Assembly: GCA_035288145.1 (NCBI GenBank)
Contig: DATEAX010000051.1
Span: 1 to 25,643 of the forward strand
Length of the DNA stretch: 25,643 bases
DNA from: DATEAX01 sp035288145
GTDB taxonomy: Bacteria > Patescibacteriota > UBA1384 > UBA12157 > JAENIV01
Direction of reading: 5' to 3'
The position numbers and the translations under genes are program-made. Under the pieces are notes generated by a model. The model made no database searches. It worked only from the letters and a program-made list of their open reading frames with translations, and was not told where the DNA came from. Numbering within the stretch: the stretch's first letter is position 1; every line of letters starts with the position of its first letter. Positions 23,429-25,643 of the stretch are shown here, piece after piece.

Positions 23429-25117
23429 CTAATTTGTCGGCGCCACATTCATATAATTTAATAGCCATTTGGCCATTTTGCCAAAAGTCGGGGCAGCCGA
23501 TTCTTCGGCCCATTTTACATTCTTGGGCTCGTCGAGACGCACAAGGATGACAAACCTGGGGTCTTTGGCCGGGGCAAATCCGGCGAACGAGCCAATATGC
23601 CGATCTGTGTAATAGCCGCCGCCCGGTTTGGGAATTTGGGCGGTGCCGGTTTTGCCGGCGACTTGAAAACCTTCCACCGCCGCTTTTTTGCCGTGGCCGT
23701 TAACGACGACGGAAATCAGCATTTCCTTTATTTTGTCCGCAGTCGCCTGGCTAATGATTTGTTTCAACTCTTGGGGTTGACTTAAGTCCCGACGGCCTCC
23801 GGGACCCTGAACTTCAGCCACAATATAGGGCTTCATTAGCTTTCCGCCGTTGGCAAGAGCCGAATAAGCCGCCATCAGCTGAACCGGGGTCATCGAGATT
23901 CCTTGACCAAAGGCAATCGTCGCCCGTTGAGTGTTAGACCAATTTTTTAGCTCTAAAACTGAACCGGTGGCTTCGGTGTCAAGTTCAATCGTTGTTTTCC
24001 GGCCGAAACCAAAATCTTTGACATATTGATGCTCAAGCTCCTTGCCCAATAGTTCGCTTACCCAAACCATGGCGACATTGTCGGAATTTTCCAAGACTTG
24101 AGTCATTGTCTCCTGACCATAGGCCTCATCGGTCGAGGTATGAATCTCGTAGCTGTCGACCATGACTTTATTGGGAAAATTGCCTTCGGTTTCGGGAGTA
24201 ACCTTGCCTTCATTAATCGCCGCCGCCATTATCAAGGGTTTGAATACCGAACCGGGCTCCCAGGCAGAAGTGATGCCCAAATTATTAAAGACGTCCTGAT
24301 TTTCTTTTGGGACTTCGTTAAATTTATTCGGATCGAAAGCGGGGGTCCCGGCCATTGCCAGCATCGCCCCTGTTTTGGGCTCCATCACCCCAATAAACCC
24401 CGAATCGGCTTTAAAGTCCTTGATGGCATCTTTTAAAATTTCTTCGGCCTTAAATTGAATATTGTGGTCTAAAGTTAAAATATAATCCGTGCCATTTTTG
24501 GGTTCGACTTTTTCGTCAATATTAAAAAAACGTCCCCGAATATCTTTCTCCGCGGAAATTGCTCCTTCAAAACCGCGCAGCTCCCCGTCAAAATAACCTT
24601 CAATCCCATATTGTCCCTGACCGTTAAGATTAACAAATCCTAAAATCTGGGAAGCCAACTCGCCTTCCGGATAAAACCTTCGCCATTCCGGCAGAACAAT
24701 CACGCCATTAATTTTTAAGGCGGCGATTTTATCGCCCTCTTCCTCGGAAAGATGGTGTTTTAATGGCGGGAGATAGTTTTTGTTATTATTAATCTCTTCA
24801 AAAATTTCGCTCTTTTTGAGGTCCAAAATCGGGGATAATTTCTCCGCCGCCTCGTCAGGATTTTTAATGTTTCGGGGCACGGCTAAAACTTGATAAAACT
24901 GCCGGTTGGTCGCCAGAGGAAACATATCCGAGGTATAAATTTTGCCTCTTTGAGCAGGGATATCTTTCTTGATAATATACTGGCCTTCGGCTGCTGCCAG
25001 ATATCCGGCATGTTCAAGAATCTGTTTTTGGAATAAACGAAAGGTAATTGCCGAAGCAGCAAGAATTAAGAGTACAATAAGAAAATTTAGTCTTTTGGGA
25101 AAATTTGAATTTTCCAT
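23429..25117 (-). CDS. ftsI: Septal penicillin-binding protein FtsI (PBP2/PBP3 class B)
   Basis: Monofunctional transpeptidase that cross-links septal peptidoglycan with FtsW. Residues 8-27 form the membrane anchor. A PBP dimerisation domain follows (RGKIYTSDMFPLATN). The catalytic domain has SVFK (Ser290 nucleophile, Lys293), SDN (345-347) and KTGT (Lys489). The length of 562 aa is normal, with no PASTA repeats. The ATG is 8 nt after the ftsL stop with no clear SD, suggesting coupling. Its 3' end faces the DUF218-like gene; no intrinsic terminator for the minus strand is seen there. Confidence 0.94.
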   Translation of the reverse strand: MENSNFPKRLNFLIVLLILAASAITFRLFQKQILEHAGYLAAAEGQYIIKKDIPAQRGKIYTSDMFPLATNRQFYQVLAVPRNIKNPDEAAEKLSPILDLKKSEIFEEINNNKNYLPPLKHHLSEEEGDKIAALKINGVIVLPEWRRFYPEGELASQILGFVNLNGQGQYGIEGYFDGELRGFEGAISAEKDIRGRFFNIDEKVEPKNGTDYILTLDHNIQFKAEEILKDAIKDFKADSGFIGVMEPKTGAMLAMAGTPAFDPNKFNEVPKENQDVFNNLGITSAWEPGSVFKPLIMAAAINEGKVTPETEGNFPNKVMVDSYEIHTSTDEAYGQETMTQVLENSDNVAMVWVSELLGKELEHQYVKDFGFGRKTTIELDTEATGSVLELKNWSNTQRATIAFGQGISMTPVQLMAAYSALANGGKLMKPYIVAEVQGPGGRRDLSQPQELKQIISQATADKIKEMLISVVVNGHGKKAAVEGFQVAGKTGTAQIPKPGGGYYTDRHIGSFAGFAPAKDPRFVILVRLDEPKNVKWAEESAAPTFGKMAKWLLNYMNVAPTN

Positions 25118-25125
25118 AAGTTTGG

Positions 25126-25431
25126 CTACTGGACCGGTTCAAGATTCATCAAACCGACTCCATTCTTAATTTCATTCAAAGATTTTAAGCGGGCCGATTC
25201 CACTTCGAGCTGTTTGACATCAGTTTGGATTTTGGCTTTCTGGTCCTCAAGCTCCATAATTTTGAACTTAAAAGTTGAACTTTGGGCGCTTTGAGCAAGA
25301 TAAAAAAGCGCAGCCACCGTCAGCAAAGCGAGGGTAATAAATTTCAAAGAGACCGGCCCTATTTGAAATTCTCGTTTCAGGGTGCGTTTTCTAAAACCCG
25401 GTTCCCAAATGTTGGTTCGAGTAAGAAGCAT
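25126..25431 (-). CDS. ftsL: FtsL-like septum formation protein
   Basis: Small bitopic protein: basic cytoplasmic tail of about 27 residues, one membrane helix (28-47) and a periplasmic coiled coil (about 52-88, with leucine and isoleucine at heptad spacing). Sequence identity in this family is low, so the call rests on size (101 aa), topology and position between rsmH and ftsI. The ATG has AAGGAGG only 3 nt upstream, an unusually short spacing. It lies 39 nt after the rsmH stop. Confidence 0.82.
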   Translation of the reverse strand: MLLTRTNIWEPGFRKRTLKREFQIGPVSLKFITLALLTVAALFYLAQSAQSSTFKFKIMELEDQKAKIQTDVKQLEVESARLKSLNEIKNGVGLMNLEPVQ

Positions 25432-25453
25432 AAACCTCCTTAACGAATTGTTG

Positions 25454-25488
25454 AATTTGCAAATTATGAATTATGAATTACATTCTGC
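25454..25488. repeat. AT-rich stuttering tract at the rsmH-ftsL junction
   Basis: Contains ATTATGAATTATGAATTA, a near-tandem ATTATGA unit, followed by CATTCTGCATTC. It overlaps the last codons and stop of rsmH. A similar ATGCACAATGCAAAATGAC tract lies between pgeF and murD. Confidence 0.5.
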
Positions 25489-25643
25489 ATTCTTAATTGA
25501 ATAATTTTTAATTTTTGTTGCTGCCCTCAATTTCCCTGAACGGGCTGACGGATTTTTTTGAACTTCTTTTGCTGATGCCATGACTGGTTTCGGGGTTAAA
25601 ACCTTCAAACTTTCCGTCGTCCGGAAAAAATTTTTAACGATTC
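25471..25643 (-). CDS. rsmH: 16S rRNA (cytosine-1402-N4)-methyltransferase, C-terminal part, cut by the window edge
   Basis: Only the last 56 codons are in the window. The frame reads IVKNFFR, then LKVLTPKPVMAS and VQKNPSARSGKLRAATKI, which matches the end of RsmH (MraW), where DRIVKxFF and the NPRxRSAKLR-like motif are hallmarks. The start lies beyond the right edge. The final dozen residues (NYSIKNAECNS) come from the AT-rich tract and are probably not conserved. RsmH methylates the ribosomal P-site base C1402 and normally opens dcw clusters just before ftsL, as here. Confidence 0.85.
   Translation of the reverse strand, partial: IVKNFFRTTESLKVLTPKPVMASAKEVQKNPSARSGKLRAATKIKNYSIKNAECNS

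Noticed and set aside
1..25643. CRISPR arrays, tRNA or rRNA genes, insertion sequences or prophage genes
   Set aside because: None were seen: no regularly spaced repeats, no tRNA cloverleaf or rRNA signature, and no transposase, integrase or phage structural protein among the coding frames.

Overview
The window is a stretch of a small-genome bacterial chromosome dominated by a division and cell wall (dcw) cluster. Short envelope enzymes, tight gene overlaps, weak Shine-Dalgarno (SD) sequences, TTG/GTG starts, a PIN-TRAM membrane protein, a PMT-type mannosyltransferase and unfamiliar accessory proteins suggest a candidate phyla radiation (Patescibacteria) member. That placement is inference. 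TGA is an ordinary stop here (ftsQ, murG and the mannosyltransferase end on it), so the TGA=Gly code of Gracilibacteria/Absconditabacteria does not apply.

Layout. Positions 1-4069 (minus strand): an operon tyrS - VWA-domain protein - unknown protein, reading leftward. Positions 4070-4258: a divergent control region with overlapping promoters and a structured tyrS leader. Positions 4259-7048 (plus): a class A penicillin-binding protein with Ig-like and fibronectin-III tails, meeting the next gene tail to tail. Positions 7045-15407 (minus): mannosyltransferase - murC - murB - ftsQ - recJ - radA - PIN/TRAM. Positions 15471-15984 (minus): a small transcription unit with two coupled short ORFs. 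Positions 16059-20364 (minus): pgeF - murD - ftsW - murG. Positions 20514-22741 (minus): murF - mraY, closed by a strong hairpin. Positions 22765-23417 (plus): a DUF218-like gene with its own promoter and terminator, inserted between ftsI and murF. Positions 23429-25643 (minus): rsmH (3' end only) - ftsL - ftsI.

Together murB, murC, murD and murF make most of the cytoplasmic UDP-MurNAc-peptide, mraY and murG build lipid II, ftsW with ftsI/ftsL/ftsQ polymerise and cross-link it at the septum, the class A PBP does the same elsewhere, and pgeF is linked to precursor quality control. murE, ddl, ftsA and ftsZ are not seen; the place where murE often lies holds the reversed DUF218-like gene, and ftsQ is followed by recJ-radA instead of ftsA-ftsZ.

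Most notable signals: a modular four-hairpin leader before tyrS with two copies of an 8-nt junction that could compete for one complementary segment; and two unrelated-looking inserted units (15.5-16.0 kb and 22.76-23.42 kb) that share a TTGACTTTTGG promoter element, an ACATTCC box, a GGAGGT SD exactly 7 nt before a non-ATG start, and private terminators. All calls were made by reading the sequence; no database search or folding was run.
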